The notes: a model not told the origin generated them from the letters alone. A DNA stretch of 64,000 nt from Bacteroidales bacterium (GCA_017550405.1 JAFZPH010000049.1:62001-126000), one strand, 5' to 3'. Shown: positions 25,400 through 35,158, numbered from the stretch's first letter. Translations and numbers: made by a program.

Positions 25400-25702
25400 A
25401 TGCTTTCCACCCTCAACGACATAAACAAAGCTTTCGAGAGCAAAGCGCGACTAGGCATCATGTCGGTGCTAATGGTCAACGAGAGTGTCGACTTCTCCAC
25501 CCTCAAGCAGCTCCTCGGCCTCACCGACGGCAACCTGGCCAGCCACACCCGTGCCCTCGAGGAGCTCGGCTACATCCAGTGCGATAAACGTTTCATCGGG
25601 CGCAAACCCAACACCTCCTTCTCCGTCACCCAAGCCGGCAGTAAAGCTTTCAAAGCACACCTCAAAGCCCTCGAACAGTTCCTCTCACAAACTGCATCGT
25701 AA
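25400..25702 (+). CDS. Winged-helix transcriptional regulator
   Basis: 100 residues, one winged-helix domain of the ArsR/MarR-like HTH type: FESKARLGIMSVLMVNESVDFSTLKQLLGLTDGNLASHTRALEELGYI is the helix-turn-helix with a recognition helix, and KRFIGRKPNTSFSVTQAGSKAF is the wing. Such proteins usually bind as dimers and repress their own operon. The gene sits between a membrane protein (3-base gap) and creD (83 bases), so it probably controls this envelope-related set. Confidence 0.87.
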   Translation: MLSTLNDINKAFESKARLGIMSVLMVNESVDFSTLKQLLGLTDGNLASHTRALEELGYIQCDKRFIGRKPNTSFSVTQAGSKAFKAHLKALEQFLSQTAS

Positions 25703-25785
25703 TTTTTTTCACCTCTATACTTTGTATCTCAAAGTCCTTTTTAATCGCAATTCAAACAATAGTAACATACAAAAAGTCAACAATC

Positions 25786-27096
25786 ATGGAAAACAACCTT
25801 CTTCCCAACGCCCTGCAGGGCACAGGCAACAAAAACAATTTCCGTCTGGGCATCAAGCTCCTCGTCATTGCCATCATCAGCCTGCTGCTGCTCATCCCGC
25901 AGGCCATCATCATGGACATGGTGAACGAACGCAGCAACACCGAAGGTCTTGCCAATCTCGAAGTAAACGAGAAATGGGGCAACGGGCAGACCCTTACCGG
26001 CCCCGTGCTCTTCATCCCTGGCGACAGTGCTGCCAACAACCTCTACATCCTGCCCGAGACCCTCGACATCGACGGCAACATCAACTCCCGCACCCTCAAG
26101 CGCGGCATCTACGACTTCACTGTCTACGAAACAGCCCTCACTCTTGCAGGCAACTTCTCCCTGCCCAAAGAGCTCAAAGCCGAACAGCTGAAGAGCCTCC
26201 GTACCGACCGGGCCAAGCTCCTCTTTGCAATCAGCGACTTCAAAGGCTTCTCCGACAATCCCGCCCTCGTCCTCGGCGGTCAGCCCGTAGAACTCTCTTC
26301 CGAAGCCCTTCATCTCGGCAGCTACGATGCCCTCTCGTGCAGTGCCGACCTGCAGTCGTTCCTCGACAGCGGCACCCTCGACTACCGTCTCACCGTACCC
26401 ATCAAAGGCTCCGGCTACCTCTACTTCCTGCCCGCCGGACGCACCACCTCGGTCCATCTCACCTCCGACTGCCCCACACCCAGTTTCACCGGACGCTATC
26501 TCCCCTCCCAGCGCCAGGTCACCGACCAAGGCTTCACCGCCGACTGGAAAGTGCTGGCTCTCAACCGCGACTTTGCACAGGTGCTCAACAGCCATGCCGA
26601 GTTGAAGAAAGCCCAGCCCTTCGGTGTCGACCTCAAGGTTCCTGTCGAGCAGTACCAGCAGACCACCCGCAGCATCAAGTATGCCTACCTCATCATCCTG
26701 CTCACCTTTGCCGTGGTCTTCTTTGTCGAGATTCGTCGCCAAACGCCCATCCATCCCGTGCAGTACGCCCTTGTCGGCATCGCCCTCATGCTCTTCTACA
26801 CCCTATTGCTGGCCTTCTCCGAGCACCTCACCTTCCTCCTCTCCTACCTCATCGCCTCCATCATGACCATCGGACTCATCACCCTCTTCATGCGCACCCT
26901 CCTCCGCAACACCCGCGCAGCCCTCTTCATTGGTCTGCTGCTCGTGGTACTCTACACCTTCATCTACGTCATCATGCAACTCGAGAGCTACGCCCTGCTC
27001 GTAGGCAGTCTGGGCATCTTCGTCATCCTGGCCGTAGCCATGTATGCCTCGCAGAAAATCAACTGGTACCAAGAGAAATTGAAAATTGAGAATTGA
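25786..27096 (+). CDS. creD: CreD-type inner membrane protein
   Basis: 436 residues. One N-terminal membrane helix (LGIKLLVIAIISLLLLIPQAII) is followed by the CreD signature MVNERSNTEGLANLEVNEKWG and then a large periplasmic domain rich in beta strands. Five or so C-terminal helices start near residue 300 (SIKYAYLIILLTFAVVFFVEI). CreD family members are linked to envelope stress and beta-lactam response in Proteobacteria; the biochemical role is unknown. The last residues, EKLKIEN, are encoded by an attgaaaattg-type spacer repeat, so the natural C-terminus may have been a little different. Confidence 0.9.
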   Translation: MENNLLPNALQGTGNKNNFRLGIKLLVIAIISLLLLIPQAIIMDMVNERSNTEGLANLEVNEKWGNGQTLTGPVLFIPGDSAANNLYILPETLDIDGNINSRTLKRGIYDFTVYETALTLAGNFSLPKELKAEQLKSLRTDRAKLLFAISDFKGFSDNPALVLGGQPVELSSEALHLGSYDALSCSADLQSFLDSGTLDYRLTVPIKGSGYLYFLPAGRTTSVHLTSDCPTPSFTGRYLPSQRQVTDQGFTADWKVLALNRDFAQVLNSHAELKKAQPFGVDLKVPVEQYQQTTRSIKYAYLIILLTFAVVFFVEIRRQTPIHPVQYALVGIALMLFYTLLLAFSEHLTFLLSYLIASIMTIGLITLFMRTLLRNTRAALFIGLLLVVLYTFIYVIMQLESYALLVGSLGIFVILAVAMYASQKINWYQEKLKIEN

Positions 27097-27115
27097 AAAT
27101 TAAAATCGTCAAGGA

Positions 27116-28831
27116 ATGAAAACAACATCAACCTTCCGTCAGCGTTTCAGCCGCTTCGCTGCACTGCTGCGCACGGCCCTCATCGGCCACCCCGTCGAGC
27201 TGCTCATCCTGCTCCACGCCACCGCTTCCGCCTGTGTCGCGGCCTATCCCCAATCCCACGCATGGATGCTCCCTGCACCCTACGCCCCCTTTGCAGTTGT
27301 GGCTGCCCTCTGCCTCTCGTTTCACCGCACGGAAGGAAAAAGCTGCGCCATAGCCTATTGGGCCCTGCTGCCGCTCTATATCCATACCGCCTTCCTGCCC
27401 GCCACATGGGCATCCAGTGTAGAAATCCGCTACCTCTATGCCCTGCTGCCAGCCCTTTACCTGCTGGCACGGGGTGTATGGAGCAACGCACGCTACTCGC
27501 TCCGCTTCTACGGCATGATGCGTTCCCTCCTTATAGCCCTTGCTGTCGCCGCCTTGCTTGCAATGCTGCTACTGCTTATCCTCTACTCCGTCGAAGCGCT
27601 CTTCAGCGACAGTTTTCACATTGTCAACCATCTCTACGTCATCTGCCTTATCCTCTGCTTTGCACTTGTGGCACCCCTCGTCTTCATCGGTCTCGAGTCA
27701 CAAACGGCCTCTCCCGCCGCCACACTGCTGGAGGAAATCACCGTCAACTACATCCTCACCCCTGCCCTGCTGCTCTACAACGTGGTACTCTATGCCTATG
27801 CCGCCACCATCCTCTTCCAGTGGGACTTGCCCCAGGCCTCCGTAGCCACCATGGTCATGGTCTTCGTGGCAGTACAGGTGGCCATCGACATTGTGCGGCC
27901 GCTGCTCACACGCCAGCCCCTAAAGTGGTACTTCCGTTGGTTCGGCCTCATCGCCTTGCCACTGGTGGTGCTCTTCTGGGTGGCCACAGGCTACCGCCTG
28001 TCGCAGTACGGCCTCACCTTCGACCGCTGCTATCTCCTCCTCGCCGGTCTGCTGATGACCCTCTACTGCCTCTTCACCCCCTTCCTGCGCATTAGGCCTT
28101 GGCACTGGTGCACAGCCCTGCTGGCGGCTGGAGTGCTCATTCTCGCCCTCGGCGGTCCCCTCTCAGCCCGACAGCTCTCCCTCCGTACCCAGCTGCATAT
28201 CATCCGTGCCAACGCCGCGCAGGCGCACCTCCTCACCCCCCAGGGCACCATCGACACCGTCGCCTTCCGTCCCGACCCCTCCGACACCCTCTATGCACCG
28301 CAGCACCGCGCCGCCTACCAGGCCATGTGCTATATCGAGCACGACCTCGGCGACACGCTCGTGCTAGTGCGCGAACTCGGCCTCGACCGCGCCGACTATC
28401 TCGACCGCCTCAGCAACCGCACCGCCCGCCATGCACAAGCCTACCGCATCGACAACGACTGGTACCGCTACGAAGTGCAATATGCCGCACAAAACTTCTA
28501 TCTCAACAACACCAGCGGCAACAGCGACATTGACATCTCAAGCTACAACCGCATGCTCCTCAACCAACGTTACAGCTCAGGCGAGAGCATCCCATACCCC
28601 GGCGGCACCATCAACGCCGACACCCTCCTTGCCGCCCAACTGGCCAAGATAGGCTACACCCTGCGCAGCAACCTCGACAAAGACAAGCTCGACAAACACA
28701 AAGACCAGCTGCTCACCTACACCAGCCCCGACGGCTCCATCCTTATCGTTTTCTCCAGAATGGAAATATCCAAAGTCGACAGTCTCAACCACATCACCTC
28801 CGCCAGCATCTGGTATGCCTTGTCGCGGTGA
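27116..28831 (+). CDS. DUF4153 membrane protein
   Basis: 571 residues. The first ~345 residues hold roughly ten membrane helices (e.g. LLIALAVAALLAMLLLLILYSVEALF, YILTPALLLYNVVLYAYAATIL). The rest is a periplasmic domain with Asp- and Tyr-rich stretches (DTLYAPQHRAAYQAMCYIEHDLGDT, FYLNNTSGNSDIDI). The helix layout and the YILTPLLLLY-like motif fit DUF4153. Nothing firm is known of its function. It follows creD after 19 bases and completes the four-gene operon. Confidence 0.82.
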   Translation: MKTTSTFRQRFSRFAALLRTALIGHPVELLILLHATASACVAAYPQSHAWMLPAPYAPFAVVAALCLSFHRTEGKSCAIAYWALLPLYIHTAFLPATWASSVEIRYLYALLPALYLLARGVWSNARYSLRFYGMMRSLLIALAVAALLAMLLLLILYSVEALFSDSFHIVNHLYVICLILCFALVAPLVFIGLESQTASPAATLLEEITVNYILTPALLLYNVVLYAYAATILFQWDLPQASVATMVMVFVAVQVAIDIVRPLLTRQPLKWYFRWFGLIALPLVVLFWVATGYRLSQYGLTFDRCYLLLAGLLMTLYCLFTPFLRIRPWHWCTALLAAGVLILALGGPLSARQLSLRTQLHIIRANAAQAHLLTPQGTIDTVAFRPDPSDTLYAPQHRAAYQAMCYIEHDLGDTLVLVRELGLDRADYLDRLSNRTARHAQAYRIDNDWYRYEVQYAAQNFYLNNTSGNSDIDISSYNRMLLNQRYSSGESIPYPGGTINADTLLAAQLAKIGYTLRSNLDKDKLDKHKDQLLTYTSPDGSILIVFSRMEISKVDSLNHITSASIWYALSR

Positions 28832-28878
28832 CGATTTCGGGGAAACATAGAGATTCCAAACCCAAGGGGGGGAAAAGG

Positions 28879-30309
28879 TCAGGTGAAAATCCAACCGCCC
28901 GAAAGGAAGCAGTTGAAGAGGTATGCTGTCCAGTAAACATTAAGGAACAGCGTCACACCCAACAGCACGCGGTTGACCACCTTCGACCTGAAGGGAGTGA
29001 AAAGCACCAGCACAGTCATAAGAAAGACCAACAGGGTGCCCAGCGTCTGTGCCTTGAAGAGCATACCGCGGCACAGCACAGCCGCCAACACCATGAAGGC
29101 GATGACCACCCACCGCCACACTTTGGCCTCGCGGCTTGAACCTCGGAGTGCACCACTGAAGTCCATCATCAGGAAAAAGAAGAAGGGAGTGCAGGTGAGC
29201 AGCCGGGCCTGCGAGAACATGCATCCCTTTTGGGTGAACAGTGCCAGCACGATATTGCCGACAAAAAACAATACAGACAGCACACGCACGAGCCACTCAT
29301 CGCGGGAGGTCACTGCGTCGGCAGCAGAGGAGTTTTGCGCCGTGGGCGTGGCCGCTCCCCGTCCACGCAAGGCATCCACTAACCTGACGCACAGCCAGCC
29401 CAAGGCAGGAAGGAAAAGCGTGAAGAGCAGGGGCTGGGTGACGCTCTTGCTCTCTTCGCTCCAGTCGGTGAGTGGCCACGTGGGCAGAGACCACTCCTTG
29501 CCCCACTCAAACTGTGCACCGGCAAAAGCAAAAAGGCCTGCATGTCCGCTGATGCTTTGAATCAGCATCACCGCAGCCACACCTGCCACGACGGGGGCGA
29601 GATGCAGGGCCAGATTGCGGAACAACTGGCGCCACGAAAGGCGGTACTGAATGACGTAGAGTATGTCGGCAATAATCCAAGCCACCAGCAGGATGCTGCC
29701 TGCCGCACGTGTCATGCAGCCCAGCATAAAGCCAATAAAGTAGAGCCAATAGCGGTTGCGCAGCAGGCCGTACAGCCCCACACTGATGCAGAGGAAGAAA
29801 AGCGCCTCGCTGTATGGGATGAGGAAGATGACCAGAAAAGGCATGCAGAGCAATACAGCGAACCGCTGCTGGACATTATCGGCAGCCTTGTTGGTAGCGG
29901 CAATCAACACCAGCAGTCCTGCAACGAACAGGACAAAGTTGAGCAGACAGATTCCTATGGGCGAGAGACCCGTGAGCCGCCACACCATGGGGAACAGCGG
30001 GAAGAATGCCACATAGCCCGGCCAGACATATTCGGGGTCGTACAAATGTTGCGACATCAAGCGGTAAATGTCGGCATCCCACTGCAGCATCTGCTCGTTT
30101 TCGATGCGGTTGAAAGGCTGCTTCTCGCGCGTGACCAACTTCGAACCGTCCTCCGCCCGCTCCACACGGTAGGTCTTCACCACACCGCTCACCGCGTTGT
30201 AGACCACCTTGTTCTGCAGCAGAGCGAAGCACAAGGCCACCGCGCATAACCAAGCGGCGCAGAGGGCTGCATTTGTGAGGAATTGCCGTTTGTGCATAAG
30301 TTTGTGCAT
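28879..30309 (-). CDS. PIG-V/mannosyltransferase-like polytopic membrane protein
   Basis: 476 residues with about eleven membrane helices. After the first helix comes LQWDADIYRLMSQHLYDPEYVWPGYVAFFPLFPMVWR, which has the W-D-x-x-x-Y and V-A-F-F-P-L-x-P pattern of PIG-V-type GPI mannosyltransferases and their bacterial relatives. These GT-C-fold enzymes transfer a sugar from a polyprenyl phosphate donor on the outer face of the membrane. The frame opens at 30333, but that position lies inside the -7 box (30330-30338). The first Met that can be on the transcript is at 30309 (MHKLMHK), and I chose it; 30297 is an alternative. The assignment rests on one motif and topology. Confidence 0.7.
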   Translation of the reverse strand: MHKLMHKRQFLTNAALCAAWLCAVALCFALLQNKVVYNAVSGVVKTYRVERAEDGSKLVTREKQPFNRIENEQMLQWDADIYRLMSQHLYDPEYVWPGYVAFFPLFPMVWRLTGLSPIGICLLNFVLFVAGLLVLIAATNKAADNVQQRFAVLLCMPFLVIFLIPYSEALFFLCISVGLYGLLRNRYWLYFIGFMLGCMTRAAGSILLVAWIIADILYVIQYRLSWRQLFRNLALHLAPVVAGVAAVMLIQSISGHAGLFAFAGAQFEWGKEWSLPTWPLTDWSEESKSVTQPLLFTLFLPALGWLCVRLVDALRGRGAATPTAQNSSAADAVTSRDEWLVRVLSVLFFVGNIVLALFTQKGCMFSQARLLTCTPFFFFLMMDFSGALRGSSREAKVWRWVVIAFMVLAAVLCRGMLFKAQTLGTLLVFLMTVLVLFTPFRSKVVNRVLLGVTLFLNVYWTAYLFNCFLSGGWIFT

Positions 30310-30329
30310 GATCTGAAAGATTTTTGATT

Positions 30330-30338
30330 GCAAAGATA
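30330..30338 (-). promoter_or_regulatory. -7 promoter box for the PIG-V-like gene
   Basis: TATCTTTGC on the minus strand. It decides the start of the downstream gene, as it overlaps the first possible Met codon. Confidence 0.7.
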
Positions 30339-30369
30339 AAAAAAAAAAATTGTATTCGGGAAAAAAATG

Positions 30370-30378
30370 TATATTTGC
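30370..30378 (+). promoter_or_regulatory. -7 promoter box for the T9SS cargo gene
   Basis: TATATTTGC, 64 bases before the small signal-peptide ORF and 193 bases before the T9SS gene. Confidence 0.6.
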
Positions 30379-30441
30379 AAAGGTAAAGTGTGTTTATTAA
30401 GACATATTACCAATTATGTATCATGCATTAATATCTTATTT

Positions 30442-30525
30442 ATGAAAAAAAAATATTTACTATTTGCAGGTTTATACCTACTATGCCATTCTGTATTCTG
30501 CCAAACCACACTGAACGAATTTTAA
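30442..30525 (+). pseudogene. 27-residue signal-peptide stub
   Basis: An ATG at 30442 opens a frame reading MKKKYLLFAGLYLLC then HSVFCQTTLNEF and a stop. This is a complete signal peptide (KKK, hydrophobic core, cleavage-like FCQ) followed by only seven residues. It may be the 5' remnant of a secreted protein related to the next gene, or a real leader peptide. It is too short to place in a family. Confidence 0.45.
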
Positions 30526-30570
30526 GTGTCATTCAGCATGAGTGATTGCGGTTATTAAAACTCTATTAGT

Positions 30571-31437
30571 ATGAAAAAAGGGGCAGCATTATTTATTATG
30601 GAGGTGGTTGGATGCACCATTGTCTTTGGGCAGGGAGAGGGTCTGATAGTAAAGAGATATAGCGATACCTGCTGTATAATCAACGAATGTGAAAGATATG
30701 CTTGCTGGCTCGTCAGCCAGCACTCCAAACTGTATTTTGATTTTAATAATGACGGAGTAGACGATTACCGGATTGAGCGTCTATGGGAAAAGTATAGTGG
30801 TTTTTTTTTCAGATTAATAGCAAATGACCAAAAGTACAATGAGTATTACCCCTGGGTACTGGACAATCCACCCATACGCAACGCCGTAGACAACCGATAC
30901 CATTGGATAAAATATGGAGAAAGAATAGACTTGATTCCCGAAAACGCTTGGTACTGGAAGTCGGACGATGCCGTGCCCGGCTCAGGTTCTACACCAACGG
31001 GATTATTCTATGCCGCTTTCCGTATGCCTGCCAAGGGCGACAGCGGCTATTACTACGGGTGGATGCGCTTTTTGAGGGAGAATGAAATGTATCCGAATCA
31101 ATGTCAATTAGTCCGATTAACGATAGAGGAAAGCGCCCTGTGCACCATACCCAACCATCCGCTGAGTGTGGGGCAGACACGGATAGACGGCGTTGAAGAG
31201 CCGAGGGTGTGGCTGTTGTACCGCCCGGAATACCTGCTGATACGCACCGAGGGGAACGAGGTGACAAGTGCGGCGGCCGTGGACATGGCCGGGAGGACTG
31301 TAGCGACAGCAGAGAGCTTTGCGAACGGCATGGCCAAATTGGAGATGCAGCGTTGTGCGACCGGGGTGTATGTGGCGTTGGTGAGACTGAAAAGCGGCAA
31401 GACTGTGAGCCGTAAATTCGTGCATTGGCAGCACTGA
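30571..31437 (+). CDS. Secreted protein with type IX secretion sorting domain
   Basis: 288 residues. A signal peptide (MKKGAALFIMEVVGCTIVFGQ) is followed by a region with an EF-hand-like acidic stretch DFNNDGVDDYRIERLW, then FRMPAKGDSGYYYGWMRF, which recalls LamG-like or secreted calcium-binding modules. The last ~75 residues, VDMAGRTVATAESFANGMAKLEMQR..GVYVALVRLKSGKTVSRKFV, are a clear Por secretion system C-terminal sorting domain of type A. The protein should be moved across the outer membrane by T9SS and anchored or released. Its own function is unknown. Confidence 0.8.
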   Translation: MKKGAALFIMEVVGCTIVFGQGEGLIVKRYSDTCCIINECERYACWLVSQHSKLYFDFNNDGVDDYRIERLWEKYSGFFFRLIANDQKYNEYYPWVLDNPPIRNAVDNRYHWIKYGERIDLIPENAWYWKSDDAVPGSGSTPTGLFYAAFRMPAKGDSGYYYGWMRFLRENEMYPNQCQLVRLTIEESALCTIPNHPLSVGQTRIDGVEEPRVWLLYRPEYLLIRTEGNEVTSAAAVDMAGRTVATAESFANGMAKLEMQRCATGVYVALVRLKSGKTVSRKFVHWQH

Positions 31438-31641
31438 AATAGGCTGGCAGAAAAGCCCCTCGGACACATTGAAAGCCAACGGGGGCGCCATGCCAAGTGC
31501 TTTTCCTTCAAACGCCGAATGTGAATAGCTGCAAGAGCAATACGCTGTATATTTGTGCATTACATTCCAACAAAAAGAAGTCATGGCAGCATGGCCGAAA
31601 GGAGTGGGTAAAGTTTTTTTGTCTATATGTGAAAAAAAACG

Positions 31642-31650
31642 TATTTTTGC
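31642..31650 (+). promoter_or_regulatory. -7 promoter box of the zapA operon
   Basis: TATTTTTGC, 33 bases before the ATG at 31683. The 245-base gap before this gene holds nothing else I can name. Confidence 0.65.
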
Positions 31651-31682
31651 ACCGCTTTTTGTAGTATAAACTGACAAAGGTT

Positions 31683-31976
31683 ATGTTTGATTTTGAAGCC
31701 ATTGTAGTGGAGATAGAAATGAAGGTTCGCAAACTGATAGGTGAGAATCGGCGGTTGCGTGTGGAGGCAGAGGAAGCAAACGAGCGTTGCCGGCAGCTGC
31801 AAGAGCAAGTGGACAAACAAAATATAGTAATTAATAATTTAAAAGAACAAAACAATAATTTAAAATTAGGGAACACGCTGACTCAAAAGGGCGATTCTGT
31901 AGAGATTAGACTTAAGATCAACCAACTGATACGAAGCATAGACAAAAGTTTGGCATTAATCAACAAATCGGAATAG
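31683..31976 (+). CDS. Coiled-coil protein upstream of zapA (ZapB-like)
   Basis: 97 residues, almost all coiled coil: VEIEMKVRKLIGENRRLRVEAEEANERCRQLQEQVDKQN, then NLKEQNNNLKL. The tail KGDSVEIRLKINQLIRSIDKSLALI is a short helical hairpin also seen in similar Bacteroidales proteins before zapA. Size and position suggest a divisome-linked partner, analogous to ZapB of Proteobacteria, but no direct homology can be claimed from sequence. The zapA gene follows after 31 bases. Confidence 0.75.
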   Translation: MFDFEAIVVEIEMKVRKLIGENRRLRVEAEEANERCRQLQEQVDKQNIVINNLKEQNNNLKLGNTLTQKGDSVEIRLKINQLIRSIDKSLALINKSE

Positions 31977-32007
31977 TCGACAAAGAATAACAACCAAAGG
32001 CAACACA

Positions 32008-32292
32008 ATGAGCGAACTACCGGCCACAATACGGATACTGGAAAGGCCGTACAGGATGAGAATAAATTCGGAGGACGAGCAATACCTGCGCCAAGCGGCG
32101 GCATTGATTGACTCGCAGGCCAACAGTTACGCGAAGATGTATGCCCACAACGACCGCCAGGATTTGTTGGCAATGGTGGCCCTGACCCAGATAACCCAGT
32201 TTCTGAAACTGAAGACCACACACCGGTTTGAGGACACCCAACTGGAGGACAGGCTCACCGAAATAAACCGGCTGCTCGACAGCGTTGATTAA
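32008..32292 (+). CDS. zapA: Cell division protein ZapA
   Basis: 94 residues. The N-terminal beta-hairpin domain (TIRILERPYRMRINSEDEQYLRQAAALIDSQANSY) and the C-terminal long coiled-coil helix (LLAMVALTQITQFLKL, then DRLTEINRLLDSVD) match the ZapA family. ZapA tetramers bind and crosslink FtsZ filaments at midcell. The length is normal. A noncoding stretch, possibly 6S RNA, follows, then rny. Confidence 0.85.
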   Translation: MSELPATIRILERPYRMRINSEDEQYLRQAAALIDSQANSYAKMYAHNDRQDLLAMVALTQITQFLKLKTTHRFEDTQLEDRLTEINRLLDSVD

Positions 32293-32295
32293 ACA

Positions 32296-32585
32296 CTGCT
32301 GCTGGCGCGGAAGCCGGCCCCGAAACGGAACACCCGCCGAGGGAGGCCCAAACGCCACGACACCGATTAAGAAATATCCTGCATCGAATCCGAAACAGTT
32401 TGTAAACTCAACACCATTTACAAACCGAGTAAGCTCAGGGGTGGGTAGGTTGTATGGCTGAGACACCCGGCACTCAAATCCTAATAGTTCAGAGTTTACC
32501 ATAACTCCCGGAGGATTTGGTGCAGGTTTTTTGAAAACTATATTGAACTGAAAGACCCGGCAAGCGGCAGACGTTCCCACTAAAA
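32296..32585 (+). ncRNA. ssrS: Structured noncoding RNA, candidate 6S RNA (ssrS)
   Basis: A 310-base gap between zapA and rny with strong pairing potential. The ends can pair: CTGCTG...GCCGG near 32296-32320 with CCGGC...CGGCAG near 32560-32573. Inside is a perfect 9-bp stem GTTTGTAAA (32398-32406) with TTTACAAAC (32417-32425). A long rod with an interrupted middle is the 6S shape, and zapA-adjacent placement is also seen for 6S RNA elsewhere. In E. coli ssrS follows zapA. The boundaries are approximate. 6S RNA binds the RNA polymerase holoenzyme in stationary phase. Confidence 0.5.
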
Positions 32586-32602
32586 ACACTTAACTACACA
32601 TT

Positions 32603-34144
32603 ATGATTGGAATAGGAATCATTATTGGAATCGTTGTAGGCGGCGGCGTGGGCGTATGGCTCGCCACTAACGCACTGCGCAACCGTCTGCTGGCCAAGAG
32701 CCAACAAGTGCTCAAAGATGCTGAAGAGAAGGGCGAGATGATAAAAAAGGACAAAATCCTGCAAGCCAAGGAGAAGTTTCTGCAACTGAAGAGCGAACAC
32801 GACAAGCAGGTGAACGAGAAGAACAGCGCCATCCGCGAGCAAGAACAGCGACTGAAACAGCGCGAGCAGTCACTGAACCAGAAGGTTGAAGACCTGCAGA
32901 AGAAGAGCAACGAGCTGAAACAAGTGAGCGAGAACCTGAACGGCCAGATAGAGGTACTGCGCAAACGGCAGGCAGAAGTGGAGAAGGTGTACAACGAAAG
33001 CATCGAGAAGCTGGAACACATCGCCGGCATGTCCGCCGACGAGGCCAAGCAACACCTTATTGAAATGATGACCGACGAAGCCAAGTCGGAGGCGGCAAGC
33101 AATATCATGGACATTGTGGAGGAAGCCAAAATCACCGCCAACGAACAGGCCAAGAAGATTGTCATCCAGTCCATCCAGCGCACCGCCACCGAGAATGCCA
33201 TCGAGAACACGGTGAGCGTGTTCAACCTCGAGAACGAGGAGGTGAAAGGCCGCATCATCGGTCGCGAGGGCCGCAATATCCGCGCCTTGGAAAGCCTGAC
33301 CGGCGTGGAGATTATCATCGACGACTCGCCCGACGCCATCATCATCAGCGGCTTCGACCCTGTGCGCCGCGAGATTGCCCGTCTGTCGCTGCATAAGCTG
33401 GTGACCGACGGCCGCATCCACCCCGCCCGTATCGAGGAGGTGGTTGCCAAGACCCGCCGCCAGATTGAGCAGGAGATTGCCGAAGTGGGCAAGCGCACCT
33501 GCATCGACCTTGGCATCAACAACATGAACCACGAGTTGATGCGTATGGTGGGCCGTATGAAATACCGTTCGTCGTACGGTCAGAACCTGCTGCAGCACAG
33601 CCGCGAAGTGGCCAACCTGGCTGCCACCATGGCTTCGGAACTGGGCTTGAACCCCAAACTGGCCAAGCGCGCCGGTCTGCTCCACGACATCGGCAAGGTG
33701 CCCGAGACCGACCCCGAGCTGCCACATGCCATCTTCGGTATGAAACTGGCCGAGAAGTACAAGGAGCATCCCGACGTGTGCAACGCCATCGGTGCACACC
33801 ACGACGAGACAGAGATGACCAACCTGATTTCGCCCATTATCCAGGTGTGCGACGCCATCAGCGGCGCCCGCCCGGGTGCCCGCCGCGAAGTTGTAGAGGC
33901 CTACATCAACCGCTTGAAGAAGCTGGAGGATATGGCCATGACCTACCCCGGCGTGGTGAAGACCTACGCTATCCAAGCCGGCCGCGAACTGCGCGTGATT
34001 GTGGGTGCCGACAAGGTGAGCGATGCCGACGCCACGAAACTGAGCTTCGACCTGTCGCGCCAGATTCAGAACGAGATGACCTACCCCGGACAGATTAAGG
34101 TGACCGTCATCCGCGAGACCCGCTCCGTCAATTACGCAAAATAA
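32603..34144 (+). CDS. rny: Ribonuclease Y
   Basis: 513 residues. An N-terminal membrane helix ([18 protein letters not shown]) is followed by a long coiled coil to about residue 170, then a KH domain with the [15 protein letters not shown] motif near residue 215, and an HD domain with [17 protein letters not shown] and LLHDIGKVP (His-Asp metal ligands). RNase Y is a membrane-attached endoribonuclease that starts mRNA decay. Length and domain order are standard. Confidence 0.95.
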   Translation: MIGIGIIIGIVVGGGVGVWLATNALRNRLLAKSQQVLKDAEEKGEMIKKDKILQAKEKFLQLKSEHDKQVNEKNSAIREQEQRLKQREQSLNQKVEDLQKKSNELKQVSENLNGQIEVLRKRQAEVEKVYNESIEKLEHIAGMSADEAKQHLIEMMTDEAKSEAASNIMDIVEEAKITANEQAKKIVIQSIQRTATENAIENTVSVFNLENEEVKGRIIGREGRNIRALESLTGVEIIIDDSPDAIIISGFDPVRREIARLSLHKLVTDGRIHPARIEEVVAKTRRQIEQEIAEVGKRTCIDLGINNMNHELMRMVGRMKYRSSYGQNLLQHSREVANLAATMASELGLNPKLAKRAGLLHDIGKVPETDPELPHAIFGMKLAEKYKEHPDVCNAIGAHHDETEMTNLISPIIQVCDAISGARPGARREVVEAYINRLKKLEDMAMTYPGVVKTYAIQAGRELRVIVGADKVSDADATKLSFDLSRQIQNEMTYPGQIKVTVIRETRSVNYAK

Positions 34145-34158
34145 TACAATACTGAATG

Positions 34159-34229
34159 GAAAGTTGAAGATTGAAGATTATCCGCTGCGCCAGCCTGATT
34201 TTCAATTTTCAACTTTCATTTTTCAATTT
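34159..34229. repeat. attgaaaatt-type inverted spacer repeat
   Basis: GAAAGTTGAA (34159-34168) pairs with TTCAACTTTC (34208-34217), with more TTCAATTTT-like units around. It lies between rny and lgt and could work as a weak terminator or processing site. The same word family occurs at the end of creD (27077-27105) and within vsr. Confidence 0.6.
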
Positions 34230-34236
34230 AAAAAAG

Positions 34237-35094
34237 ATGCTGCTTAATTTCATCAATTGGAATGTCGACCCCGTGATGGTGCATATCGGTTCGTTTGCAC
34301 TGAGGTACTACTCTCTGGGGTTCCTTTTTGCCTTTGTGCTGGGCTACCTTATCTTTGTCAACATGTTCAAGCGAGAGAAGGTCAGCTCGAAATACCTCGA
34401 GAATCTGTTGATATGGATGTTCGTGGCCACACTGGTGGGTGCCCGTCTGGGGCACTGCCTCTTCTATCAGCCCGACTATTTCCTGACCGCAGCCCATTGG
34501 CCGGAAATTTTCCTCCCCATTGATATGCAGACGGGAAATTTCACAGGCTATGAGGGTCTGGCCAGCCATGGTGCAGCCATCGCCATCCTGCTCACCATCT
34601 GGCTGTGGTGCCGTAAGAACAAATTCAACGCCTGGTGGCTGCTGGACCGTCTGGTGATTGTTGTGGCCTTGGGTGGTGCCTTTATCCGCCTGGGCAACCT
34701 TTTCAACAGCGAGATTTACGGTGTGCAGACTTCTCTGCCATGGGGCTTTATCTTCGAGCGCAACGGCGAGACCGTCCCCAAACACCCCACCCAGCTCTAC
34801 GAGTCTTTCTGCTACCTTGTCATCTTCGCAGTGACCTATCTCGTCTACCTGCGCAAGAACGGCAAATTGCACAACGGACGCCTCTTCGGCTGGTGGATGA
34901 TTGCCCTGTGGGGTGTTCGTTTCCTCATCGAATTTGTGAAGGAAGAGCAGGTCGCCTTCGAGAAAGGAATGACCCTTGACATGGGACAGTGGCTCAGCGT
35001 ACCGATGATCATCGCAGGTGTGGTGATCGTAATCCTGTCGCACAAAGGGCTGCTGAAAGAAGGCATATTCACCGACAAGAGAAACAAGAAATAA
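34237..35094 (+). CDS. lgt: Prolipoprotein diacylglyceryl transferase
   Basis: 285 residues, seven membrane helices. The Lgt signature [17 protein letters not shown] lies near residue 150, with the conserved Asn and Glu; the catalytic-region His is in ASHGAA (~residue 112). HPTQLYES near 190 is also typical. Lgt moves a diacylglyceryl group from phosphatidylglycerol to the lipobox cysteine, the first step in lipoprotein making; several lipoproteins in this window need it. The frame opens at 34171, but that stretch is the spacer repeat, so the ATG at 34237 is the start. Confidence 0.93.
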   Translation: MLLNFINWNVDPVMVHIGSFALRYYSLGFLFAFVLGYLIFVNMFKREKVSSKYLENLLIWMFVATLVGARLGHCLFYQPDYFLTAAHWPEIFLPIDMQTGNFTGYEGLASHGAAIAILLTIWLWCRKNKFNAWWLLDRLVIVVALGGAFIRLGNLFNSEIYGVQTSLPWGFIFERNGETVPKHPTQLYESFCYLVIFAVTYLVYLRKNGKLHNGRLFGWWMIALWGVRFLIEFVKEEQVAFEKGMTLDMGQWLSVPMIIAGVVIVILSHKGLLKEGIFTDKRNKK

Positions 35095-35158
35095 TCACTT
35101 GCGCATGAAGGTCTCTAACGACATGAAGACCTTCATGCCCTTAAAAAATCAAACAATA

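Noticed and set aside
25485..27089. A 534-codon frame in another register overlapping the winged-helix and creD genes
   Set aside because: Its sequence is a Pro/His/Arg-rich out-of-frame shadow; the overlapping genes are both recognisable.
32870..33976. A 368-codon minus-strand frame opposite rny
   Set aside because: Antisense of RNase Y with His/Gly/Val-rich composition typical of a shadow.
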